A stretch of DNA of 5,794 bases from Gemmatimonadota bacterium (GTDB lineage: Bacteria > Gemmatimonadota > Gemmatimonadetes > Gemmatimonadales > GWC2-71-9), in contig JAOTWK010000243.1 in assembly GCA_029862935.1 (NCBI GenBank), positions 1 to 5,794 on the forward strand, in the 5' to 3' direction. This document shows positions 1-5,099 of this stretch, piece after piece. Numbering within the stretch: the first letter of the stretch is position 1; the number at the start of each line of letters is the position of its first letter. The position numbers and the translations under genes are program-made. The notes beneath the pieces were generated by a model. The model did no database searches. It was given only the letters and a program-made list of their open reading frames with translations, and was not told the origin of the DNA.

Positions 1-797
1 GGTCCACCCGCGGCTACTCGGTACGGCAATTTGATTTCCCCGTTCTCGACATCCCGCGGTTCACGGCGGACGACGTGCTCGACGTGTATGATCGGCAGAT
101 CACGCGCCGCACCCGTGTGCTGGTCTTCCCGCATATCGACAACATCGTGGGGCTGCGCTACCCCATGCGCGAGCTCGCGGCCCTGGCTCATGCAAAGGGG
201 GTCGAGTTCGTCGCGGCCGACGGTGCGCAGGCGCTCGGAATGGTTCCGCTCGACGTGGAAGACTCAGGTGTCGATTTCTACGCTGCGAGTCCGCACAAGT
301 GGTTGCAGGCGCCAAAAGGGCTGGGACTGCTCTACGTGCGGCGGGCCGCGCGGGATGTGTTGCGCTCCATGTGGGTCACCTGGGGGCAGGAGCGGTGGGC
401 GGGCACCGTACGGGTGTTCGAGGACTACGGTACCCGAAACCTCCCGGAGGTCATTGCCTTGGGTGATGCCATGGACTTTCAGGAACGCCTGGGAACACAG
501 AACAAGGAAATGCGGTACCGAGAGCTGTGGGAAGCGGCACGCACGTTTGTAGAGCGGACACCTGGGCTGGTGTGGCGCTCACCCACCACGTGGCCGCTTT
601 CCGCGTCCTTGTATGCCGTCGAAGTGGAAGGCCAAAGCAGCGGGGAGGTGTTTCAGGCGCTGTACCGCGACATGGGGGCCGTATTCCGAGCCTTCCGCAC
701 GCAGGGCCTCAACACGGCGCGTATTTCACCAAATGTGTTCAACTCCGAAACCGAGCTCGAGCGACTGTTCAACGCGATGGCGGCGCAGGCTGACTAA
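1..797 (+). CDS. Class V PLP-dependent aminotransferase, 5'-truncated
   Basis: C-terminal part (264 residues plus TAA stop) of a fold-type I PLP enzyme; the frame is open to the left edge, first full codon at base 3, so the true start is outside. Seen: a PHIDN-x-VG-x-RYP segment (about 129-164) like the family's SH-x-xx-x-G pattern, a DGAQ motif (219-230; the Asp binds the PLP ring nitrogen in this family), and SPHKW, whose Lys (297-299) is the expected Schiff-base lysine, followed by the glycine-rich PKGLGLLYVRR segment. The overall pattern is closest to isopenicillin N epimerase-like and cysteine desulfurase-like members. Family members are usually about 380-440 aa, so roughly the first third is missing. 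Substrate cannot be deduced: class V includes desulfurases, epimerases, kynureninases and Ser/Ala transaminases. The peptidase gene follows 49 bp downstream on the same strand, so co-transcription is possible but not shown. A GTG at 75 would only give an internal start and is not the real one. Confidence 0.9.
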   Translation, partial: STRGYSVRQFDFPVLDIPRFTADDVLDVYDRQITRRTRVLVFPHIDNIVGLRYPMRELAALAHAKGVEFVAADGAQALGMVPLDVEDSGVDFYAASPHKWLQAPKGLGLLYVRRAARDVLRSMWVTWGQERWAGTVRVFEDYGTRNLPEVIALGDAMDFQERLGTQNKEMRYRELWEAARTFVERTPGLVWRSPTTWPLSASLYAVEVEGQSSGEVFQALYRDMGAVFRAFRTQGLNTARISPNVFNSETELERLFNAMAAQAD

Positions 798-837
798 GTT
801 AGGCGATGCCGGTTTCAATGAATTCCGAAACGAGGGT

Positions 838-843
838 AGGGGG
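838..843 (+). promoter_or_regulatory. Ribosome binding site of the S9B peptidase
   Basis: The purine run AGGGGG lies 3 nt before ATG 847 and 6 nt before ATG 850, both in frame. It places the start here rather than at the far upstream in-frame ATG at 613, which sits inside the aminotransferase gene. A second purine stretch, GAGGG at 832-836, would suit ATG 847 with 10-nt spacing. Either start gives practically the same signal peptide. Confidence 0.6.
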
Positions 844-846
844 ACA

Positions 847-3138
847 ATGATGAGGCTGACGGTGATGAGATCGATGGTTACTCGCACGGCGATAGCCTGC
901 GGGTTTGCGCTGACACTCGGGCTGGCGCCTGCGCTTCGGGCACAGGATGCGGCGCCGTTGACGCTGGACCGCCTGTTCGTCGCTGGCGAATTCTTCGGAC
1001 GCGGCGTCGGCCAGGTCCGATGGCTCGAGGAGGGCGGGTACACGACCCTCGAGCGGTCCGAGGCGGTGCGTGGTGGACGTGACATCGTACGGCACGATCC
1101 TGCGACGGGTGGGCAGGAAGTCATGGTATCGGCATCACTCTTGGTGCCTGCAGGTGCCGAGCGCCCGTTGCCGGTTCAGGGCTATAGCTGGTCCGAGGAC
1201 GGCACCAAGCTCCTCGTCTTTACCAACACGCGCCGCGTGTGGCGGTCCAATACCCGGGGTGACTACTGGGTCCTGGACCTCGGGACAAAGCGGCTGCGGC
1301 AACTGGGTGTGGATCGTCCGGAATCGTCGTTGATGTACGCCAAGTTCTCGCCTGATGGCTCGCGGGTCGGCTATGTGAGTGACAACGACTTGTTCGTCGA
1401 GGACGTCGCGTCCGGAACGGTGACTCGGCTCACTTCCGACGGATCGCGTACGATTCTGAATGGGCGCTTCGACTGGGTTTACGAGGAGGAGTTCTTCCTG
1501 GGCTCGCGCGCCGGTGCAGACGGGTGGCGTTGGAGTCCGGATGGTACCCGAATAGCCTATTGGCAGTTGGACGCGAGCGGTGTCCGCGAATTCCTCATGA
1601 TCAATAACACCGACTCGCTCTATTCCTACGTGATCCCGGTGCAGTATCCCAAGGCCGGTACCACCAACTCGGCGGGACGCATGGGAGTCGTGCCGGCTGC
1701 CGGCGGGGCTACAACGTGGATGAAGATCGATCACGATCCCCGCAACAACTACATCGCGCGCATGGAGTTCGCGGCCAACTCGGACGAAATCGTGATGCAG
1801 CACTTGAACCGATTGCAGAACACGCTGCAGGTCATGCTCGGCAACACGAAGACGGGCGTGGTGAAGACCGTCGTCACGGAACGGGATACGGCATGGGTCG
1901 ATGCGGTGGACGATTTGTTCTGGCTCGATGATGGTGCGCGGTTCACGTGGGTGAGCGAACGCGACGGTTGGAGGCGGCTCTACATGGTGAACCGTGACGG
2001 CAGTGGGATGAAGCCGATCACGCCGCCGGCCGCGGACATGATCAGTCTTCAGGTGCTGGATGAGGACGGCGGGTGGGTGTACTACATGGCGTCGCCGGAC
2101 GATCCGACCCGCCGCTATCTGTGGCGTGCGCCGCTGGATGGATCCATGCGTGCCGAACGCGTCTCACCGGCCGATCAGCGCGGGACGCATGGCTACAACA
2201 TGTCGCCGGATGCCAAGTGGGCGTTTCACACATTCTCGACATTCGACACCCCACCAGTCGCGTCGTTGGTCGAGCTGCCGAGCCACCGAGTGGCGCGAGT
2301 GATGGCTGACAACGCCGAGCTGGCTGACAAGGTCGCCGCAATGAAGCAAAGGCCCACCGAGTTCTTCCGGGTGGACATCGGGGATGGGATCGAGCTGGAC
2401 ATGTGGATGATGAAGCCGAACGACTTCGACCCGTCAAAGAAGTACCCGGCGTTGCTCTACGTGTACGGGGGGCCGTGGGGGACGACGGTGGTGGACAGGT
2501 GGGGTGGGATCCAGACGCTGTGGTACCAGTATCTTACGGAACAGGGCTACTTGGTCATCAGCGTCGACAATCGGGGCACGCCCGCGCCACGAGGACGCGA
2601 GTGGCGAAAGATCATCTATCAGAAGGACGGCATCATCCTTTCATACGATCAGGCAAACGCCGTCAGAACGGTCACCGCAGAACGTCCCTATGTGGACGCT
2701 GAGCGAATAGCCATCTGGGGCTGGAGTGGTGGTGGCGTGAGCACGCTCAACGCCATGTTCCGGTATCCAGATGTCTACCACACCGGGATGGCCGTCGCTT
2801 CGGTCCCGGATCTCAAGTACTACGACACGATTTATCAGGAGCGCTACATGGGGCTACCCGAAGAGAGCCCTGATGCGTATAGGGAATCCTCGGCCATCAA
2901 CTTCGCGCAAAACCTGGAAGGGAACCTGCTCATCATGCACGGCACCGGCGATGACAATGTTCACTACCAGGGCGCCGAGGCCCTGATCAACAAGCTGGTG
3001 GAACACGGCAAGCACTTCACGATGATGGCGTATCCGAATCGGTCGCACGGGATCTACGAGGGTCGCGGCACGACACGCCACGTCTATGGATATCTGACAC
3101 GGTACCTGATGGACCATATGCCGCCGGGACCGCGTTGA
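847..3138 (+). CDS. Secreted dipeptidyl-peptidase IV-like serine peptidase (S9B)
   Basis: Complete 763-aa protein, the usual length for S9B enzymes, which cut dipeptides from N-termini with Pro or Ala at position 2. Residues 1-32 form a signal peptide (basic start, hydrophobic run about 14-30, probable cleavage after Ala32), so it acts in the periplasm or outside. Residues about 60-500 are a beta-propeller with repeated SPDG-type blades; it carries the DWVYEEE motif (Glu214/Glu215 match the N-terminus-binding pair Glu205/Glu206 of human DPP4) and the conserved YPKAG at 267-271. The alpha/beta-hydrolase domain (about 520-760) has oxyanion Tyr540 in YVYGGP, Ser627 in GWSGGG, Asp702 in HGTGDDNVH and His734 in RSHGIYEG; triad spacing (75 and 32 residues) is close to human DPP4 (78 and 32). 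Unlike human GWSYGG, the residue after Ser is Gly. The frame is open upstream to 613, but that part overlaps the aminotransferase and lacks a signal peptide. ATG 847 and ATG 850 are adjacent; the AGGGGG at 838-843 is spaced better for 850. Confidence 0.93.
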   Translation: MMRLTVMRSMVTRTAIACGFALTLGLAPALRAQDAAPLTLDRLFVAGEFFGRGVGQVRWLEEGGYTTLERSEAVRGGRDIVRHDPATGGQEVMVSASLLVPAGAERPLPVQGYSWSEDGTKLLVFTNTRRVWRSNTRGDYWVLDLGTKRLRQLGVDRPESSLMYAKFSPDGSRVGYVSDNDLFVEDVASGTVTRLTSDGSRTILNGRFDWVYEEEFFLGSRAGADGWRWSPDGTRIAYWQLDASGVREFLMINNTDSLYSYVIPVQYPKAGTTNSAGRMGVVPAAGGATTWMKIDHDPRNNYIARMEFAANSDEIVMQHLNRLQNTLQVMLGNTKTGVVKTVVTERDTAWVDAVDDLFWLDDGARFTWVSERDGWRRLYMVNRDGSGMKPITPPAADMISLQVLDEDGGWVYYMASPDDPTRRYLWRAPLDGSMRAERVSPADQRGTHGYNMSPDAKWAFHTFSTFDTPPVASLVELPSHRVARVMADNAELADKVAAMKQRPTEFFRVDIGDGIELDMWMMKPNDFDPSKKYPALLYVYGGPWGTTVVDRWGGIQTLWYQYLTEQGYLVISVDNRGTPAPRGREWRKIIYQKDGIILSYDQANAVRTVTAERPYVDAERIAIWGWSGGGVSTLNAMFRYPDVYHTGMAVASVPDLKYYDTIYQERYMGLPEESPDAYRESSAINFAQNLEGNLLIMHGTGDDNVHYQGAEALINKLVEHGKHFTMMAYPNRSHGIYEGRGTTRHVYGYLTRYLMDHMPPGPR

Positions 3139-3206
3139 CCCGGTTTTGGGGGAGGCGGCGGACGAAAAAGAGCGTATCTTTGACTACATCGGAATTTCTT
3201 GTGCGC

Positions 3207-3212
3207 GGGAGG
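3207..3212 (+). promoter_or_regulatory. Ribosome binding site of the H1-like gene
   Basis: GGGAGG lies 4 nt before ATG 3217. It falls inside the longer reading frame that begins at TTG 3199, so it argues for the ATG as the start. The spacing is somewhat short. Confidence 0.55.
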
Positions 3213-3216
3213 CATC

Positions 3217-3690
3217 ATGGCGGCACGAACAAGTAGGGCGCGAAAAGCACTCAAGCGCGGAGTGGCCAAGGCGCGCAAGCGGACGAAGACTGTAACAGCC
3301 AAGGCGCGCAAGCGGACAAAGGCTGCAACGGCCAAGGCGCGCAAGCGAACGAAGGCTGCAACGGCTAAAGCGCGCAAGCGGGCAAAGAGTGCGGCAGCGA
3401 AAGCGCGCAAACGTACCAAGAAGGCGGCGAGCCGCGCGACCAAGGCCGTGCGCAAGCGGGCGACAGCGGCACGGCGTAAGCGCCGTTTGGCCAAGGCGCG
3501 GAAGACCCTGACCCGGGCCGGTGCCGCAGCCGCAGCAGCCGGTGTGGCCGTCGCTGCGGGGCTTGCGGCCACGAGAGCAACCACCAAGCGCAAGAAGAAG
3601 AAAACGGCCAAGCGGAAACCTGCGAGGAAGAAGACGGCCAAGCGGAAGACCGCGAAGAAGAAGGCGACCAAGCGGGTGAAGAAGAAATAG
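3217..3690 (+). CDS. Histone H1-like Lys/Ala/Arg-rich basic protein
   Basis: Complete 157-aa protein with extreme composition: by my count 41 Lys and 29 Arg (about 45%), most of the rest Ala and Thr, and no Asp, Glu, aromatic, Cys, His, Asn or Gln. Three parts are visible. Residues 17-71 are five tandem 11-residue units of the type AKARKRTKAAT, followed by a less regular basic stretch to 100. Residues 101-118 (AGAAAAAAGVAVAAGLAA) are uncharged. Residues 128-157 are three 10-residue units of the type KKTAKRKTAK ending in KKK. Bacterial H1-like proteins (chlamydial Hc1/Hc2, AlgP, the Bordetella H1 homologue) share such Lys/Ala-rich tails and bind DNA non-specifically, so a nucleoid or other nucleic-acid-binding role is inferred; low-complexity sequence makes homology weak evidence. 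ATG 3217 is chosen because GGGAGG (3207-3212) precedes it; an in-frame TTG at 3199 would add six residues. The gene lies 78 bp after the peptidase and ends just before a strong hairpin. Confidence 0.82.
   Translation: MAARTSRARKALKRGVAKARKRTKTVTAKARKRTKAATAKARKRTKAATAKARKRAKSAAAKARKRTKKAASRATKAVRKRATAARRKRRLAKARKTLTRAGAAAAAAGVAVAAGLAATRATTKRKKKKTAKRKPARKKTAKRKTAKKKATKRVKKK
3265..3429 (+). repeat. Five tandem 33-bp repeats coding 11-residue basic units
   Basis: Five back-to-back 33-bp units begin at 3265, 3298, 3331, 3364 and 3397, all in frame within the H1-like gene. Each encodes AKARKR-x-K-x-x-x. Units 2 and 3 differ at only two bases, both silent (Arg cgg/cga and Thr aca/acg); units 4 and 5 are more diverged, also at silent positions such as gcc/gct/gcg and aag/aaa. 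The pattern fits stepwise tandem duplication, with the middle units the most recent. Confidence 0.9.
3598..3687 (+). repeat. Three tandem 30-bp repeats coding 10-residue Lys-rich units
   Basis: Units at 3598, 3628 and 3658 encode KKTAKRKPAR, KKTAKRKTAK and KKATKRVKKK, forming the C-terminal tail of the H1-like protein. The first two are close copies and the third is degenerate. Period and sequence differ from the 11-residue array earlier in the same gene, so the two arrays probably arose separately. Confidence 0.75.
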
Positions 3691-3710
3691 CGAGCTTGAG
3701 CGTCGTCGCA

Positions 3711-3754
3711 ACGAGAAGAGGCGGTGGGAGCGAACTCCCACCGCCTCTTCTCGT
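3711..3754. terminator. Perfect 20-bp hairpin between convergent genes, likely bidirectional terminator
   Basis: The arms 3711-3730 and 3735-3754 are exact reverse complements, closing a 4-nt loop (CGAA on the plus strand, TTCG on the minus strand). It starts 20 nt after the H1-like stop codon and lies 29 nt beyond the lipoprotein stop on the other strand, the expected place for a shared terminator. The plus strand continues GCTTTC and the minus strand TGCGACG, so neither side has a proper T-tract; termination would depend on stem strength or on another factor. It could alternatively protect mRNA 3' ends. Confidence 0.65.
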
Positions 3755-3761
3755 GCTTTCA

Positions 3762-3781
3762 GGCCGCGAAGCGTTGCGGCC
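3762..3781. repeat. Small hairpin just after the lipoprotein stop codon
   Basis: GGCCGC (3762-3767) pairs with GCGGCC (3776-3781); one G-T and one A-T pair can extend it inward to leave the loop AGCG. It begins 2 nt beyond the minus-strand stop codon at 3784-3786 and lies between that gene and the 20-bp hairpin. No T-run follows in the minus direction (TGAAAGC). It may contribute to 3'-end formation of the lipoprotein mRNA; the role is an inference. Confidence 0.4.
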
Positions 3782-3783
3782 GG

Positions 3784-4962
3784 CTACTTGTTGCTCTGCG
3801 GGTTGGGCAGCGTAAATCGTGCGATCACTGAAGCGTGATCAGACGACCAGACGCCGTACTTGCGAAGGTCCCTGTACTCCTCGTTGAGCAAGCTCATTTG
3901 AACAATGGGCATACCGCCCTTCTTGCCCAGGTCCATCATGTTCGTCACGAACACCAGGTCGATGCGCTGGTCCAGATCCGCTGACATGTTGGAGAGATCC
4001 GATTCGTGACAGCAAGTATTCTCGGGTGTCTTCGAACCTGACAGAAGCAACCCGGCGTCCATGTACCCACTTCCAATCAAGAGGTCGTATGCTGGTGTTT
4101 CGCCGTCAGAGACGGGGCGACCGGGGCCCGAGTTGAAGTCGCCCAGCACGATCAACGGTAGCGTTTCGCCCGCCAAAACTTGCGTCAGCTCGAAGGCTTG
4201 AGCCGTTCGGATCTGGTGCAGGCCCAGTCGGTCTTCCGATTCCAAGTGTGTGTTGACGAATCGGTAATCCTGTCCGTGGACGGTCGCGGTGACGGCGGTC
4301 CAGCCCCGAAAGACATCTATTGGCACCACTCCCCCGGTTGTAGCCGGGCCCAGCCAGAAAGCGAACAACGCCTTGGCCGGATCCCGTACCGGGACATCCG
4401 AGCGGGCCAAAATGACATCCCGGTCAATGAGTCGCACACCGCTTAGGTATGGTGTTCCGAAGGGGTCCTCGAGTTTGGGCAGCTCCACGTTCGCATCCGT
4501 CTGCATTACCGCGACCTCATAGTGCGCATTCCACGCGTGGAGCTCCTGGAGCAAGACCTCGAGAAAGTCAAAGAAGACGACTTCGGTGGCTTCACTCGTT
4601 GGATCGAAGAATTCCTCGGTCTTGAGTATTGCGGCTTCTTGCAGGCCGATGAGGTGAGGCTTGGCTTTCGCCAACTCCGCTGCCATAGCGCGCGCACGCG
4701 CTGGAAAATCGGTCTGCAGCAGAATCGCCCACGCTTTGGCGACTTCGACGGGGACCTGCTCGGGGGCCGCGTCGATGATCTCCTCGACGGAGGCGCCGAA
4801 GTACATGTTGACCGACGCTACGGTCAGGTTGCTGGCGGAGTTTGCCGACTTGAACGCCGGTTGCTCCAAGACCGCCGCCTCACCACTCAGACCTGTGGGA
4901 ACACGATCCGCACACGCTGCGAGCACGAGTGGGATCGCGACCAAAAGTAGAATACGTTTCAT
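3784..4962 (-). CDS. Endonuclease/exonuclease/phosphatase-fold lipoprotein
   Basis: Complete 392-aa protein. Residues 1-17 form a lipoprotein signal peptide: MKR start, hydrophobic core and lipobox LAAC, with Cys17 as the lipidation site, so the protein should be membrane-anchored outside the cytoplasm. The rest is an EEP (DNase I-like, metal-dependent) domain with its motifs in order: Asn52 in ASVNMYFG, the metal-binding Glu109 in LIGLQEA, NTHLE with His239, GDFNS with Asp275 and Asn277, RIDLVFV with Asp335, and WSSDH with Asp375 and His376. All key residues appear present, so it is probably an active phosphodiesterase or phosphatase. The fold covers nucleases, sphingomyelinases and inositol phosphatases, and I cannot name the substrate. 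A TCCHE segment (Cys317, Cys318, His319) lies before the RID motif. ATG 4962 is supported by GGAGGT 7 nt upstream. The M19 gene lies 137 bp upstream on the same strand, and the gene converges on the H1-like gene. Confidence 0.9.
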   Translation of the reverse strand: MKRILLLVAIPLVLAACADRVPTGLSGEAAVLEQPAFKSANSASNLTVASVNMYFGASVEEIIDAAPEQVPVEVAKAWAILLQTDFPARARAMAAELAKAKPHLIGLQEAAILKTEEFFDPTSEATEVVFFDFLEVLLQELHAWNAHYEVAVMQTDANVELPKLEDPFGTPYLSGVRLIDRDVILARSDVPVRDPAKALFAFWLGPATTGGVVPIDVFRGWTAVTATVHGQDYRFVNTHLESEDRLGLHQIRTAQAFELTQVLAGETLPLIVLGDFNSGPGRPVSDGETPAYDLLIGSGYMDAGLLLSGSKTPENTCCHESDLSNMSADLDQRIDLVFVTNMMDLGKKGGMPIVQMSLLNEEYRDLRKYGVWSSDHASVIARFTLPNPQSNK

Positions 4963-4969
4963 GGGAATT

Positions 4970-4975
4970 ACCTCC
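4970..4975 (-). promoter_or_regulatory. Strong Shine-Dalgarno of the EEP lipoprotein
   Basis: On the minus strand GGAGGT stands 7 nt before the ATG at 4962-4960, an almost ideal site. It fixes the start so that the protein begins with MKR and a lipoprotein signal. Confidence 0.8.
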
Positions 4976-4986
4976 GAGAAATGAGA

Positions 4987-5004
4987 CGGGCCACGCTCGG
5001 CCCG
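4987..5004. terminator. Weak hairpin between the M19 and lipoprotein genes
   Basis: CGGGCC (4987-4992) pairs with GGCCCG (4999-5004) around a 6-nt loop. In the minus direction it is followed by TCTCATTTCTC, a broken pyrimidine tract, so it could be a weak terminator or attenuator after the M19 gene. It also sits just upstream of the lipoprotein ribosome binding site, so an effect on that gene's leader is possible. With only six pairs, it could be chance in GC-rich DNA. Confidence 0.3.
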
Positions 5005-5099
5005 CCTTTCGCGTTACTGCAACATGTTCACCAGACGACGAGCGCCGTCAAGATGTCGAGGGGTCGCATCAGTAACGTGGCAAGCGTCGCGTGCGTGCC

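Larger units (their letters stand above)
4963..5099. other. 137-bp spacer upstream of the EEP lipoprotein gene
   Basis: No gene is visible here. Besides the Shine-Dalgarno and weak hairpin noted separately, it holds an 8-bp inverted repeat, CGTTACTG (5012-5019) and CAGTAACG (5070-5077), 50 bp apart, and an 8-bp palindrome AACATGTT (5021-5028). The length suits a promoter for the lipoprotein gene. On the minus strand TTGACG (5051-5046) looks like a -35 box, but I see no good -10 box at the right distance. Confidence 0.4.

Noticed and set aside
812..831. GTTTC...GAAAC inverted repeat before the peptidase, resembling the ends of a CRISPR repeat
   Set aside because: Only one copy, a 5-bp stem and no spacer-repeat series; chance is the best explanation.
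613..846. Upstream in-frame extension of the S9B peptidase
   Set aside because: It overlaps the aminotransferase C-terminus in another frame, shows no family similarity and would bury the signal peptide inside the protein.
3175..3204. Possible promoter for the H1-like gene (TATCTT at 3175-3180, TTGACT at 3180-3185)
   Set aside because: No partner hexamer lies at 16-18 bp from either box, so a sigma-70 type promoter is not supported.
3084..3671. Long minus-strand reading frames opposite the H1-like gene, with Ala/Arg/Leu/Phe-rich repeats
   Set aside because: They are mirror images of the Lys/Ala repeats on the plus strand, lack a sensible start and extend into the peptidase gene on the other strand. 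The plus-strand frame has a ribosome binding site and clear protein-level repeats with silent variation.
5023..5051. Possible minus-strand promoter with TTGACG as -35 box
   Set aside because: The -10 candidates at 16-18 bp spacing match the consensus at no more than half the positions.
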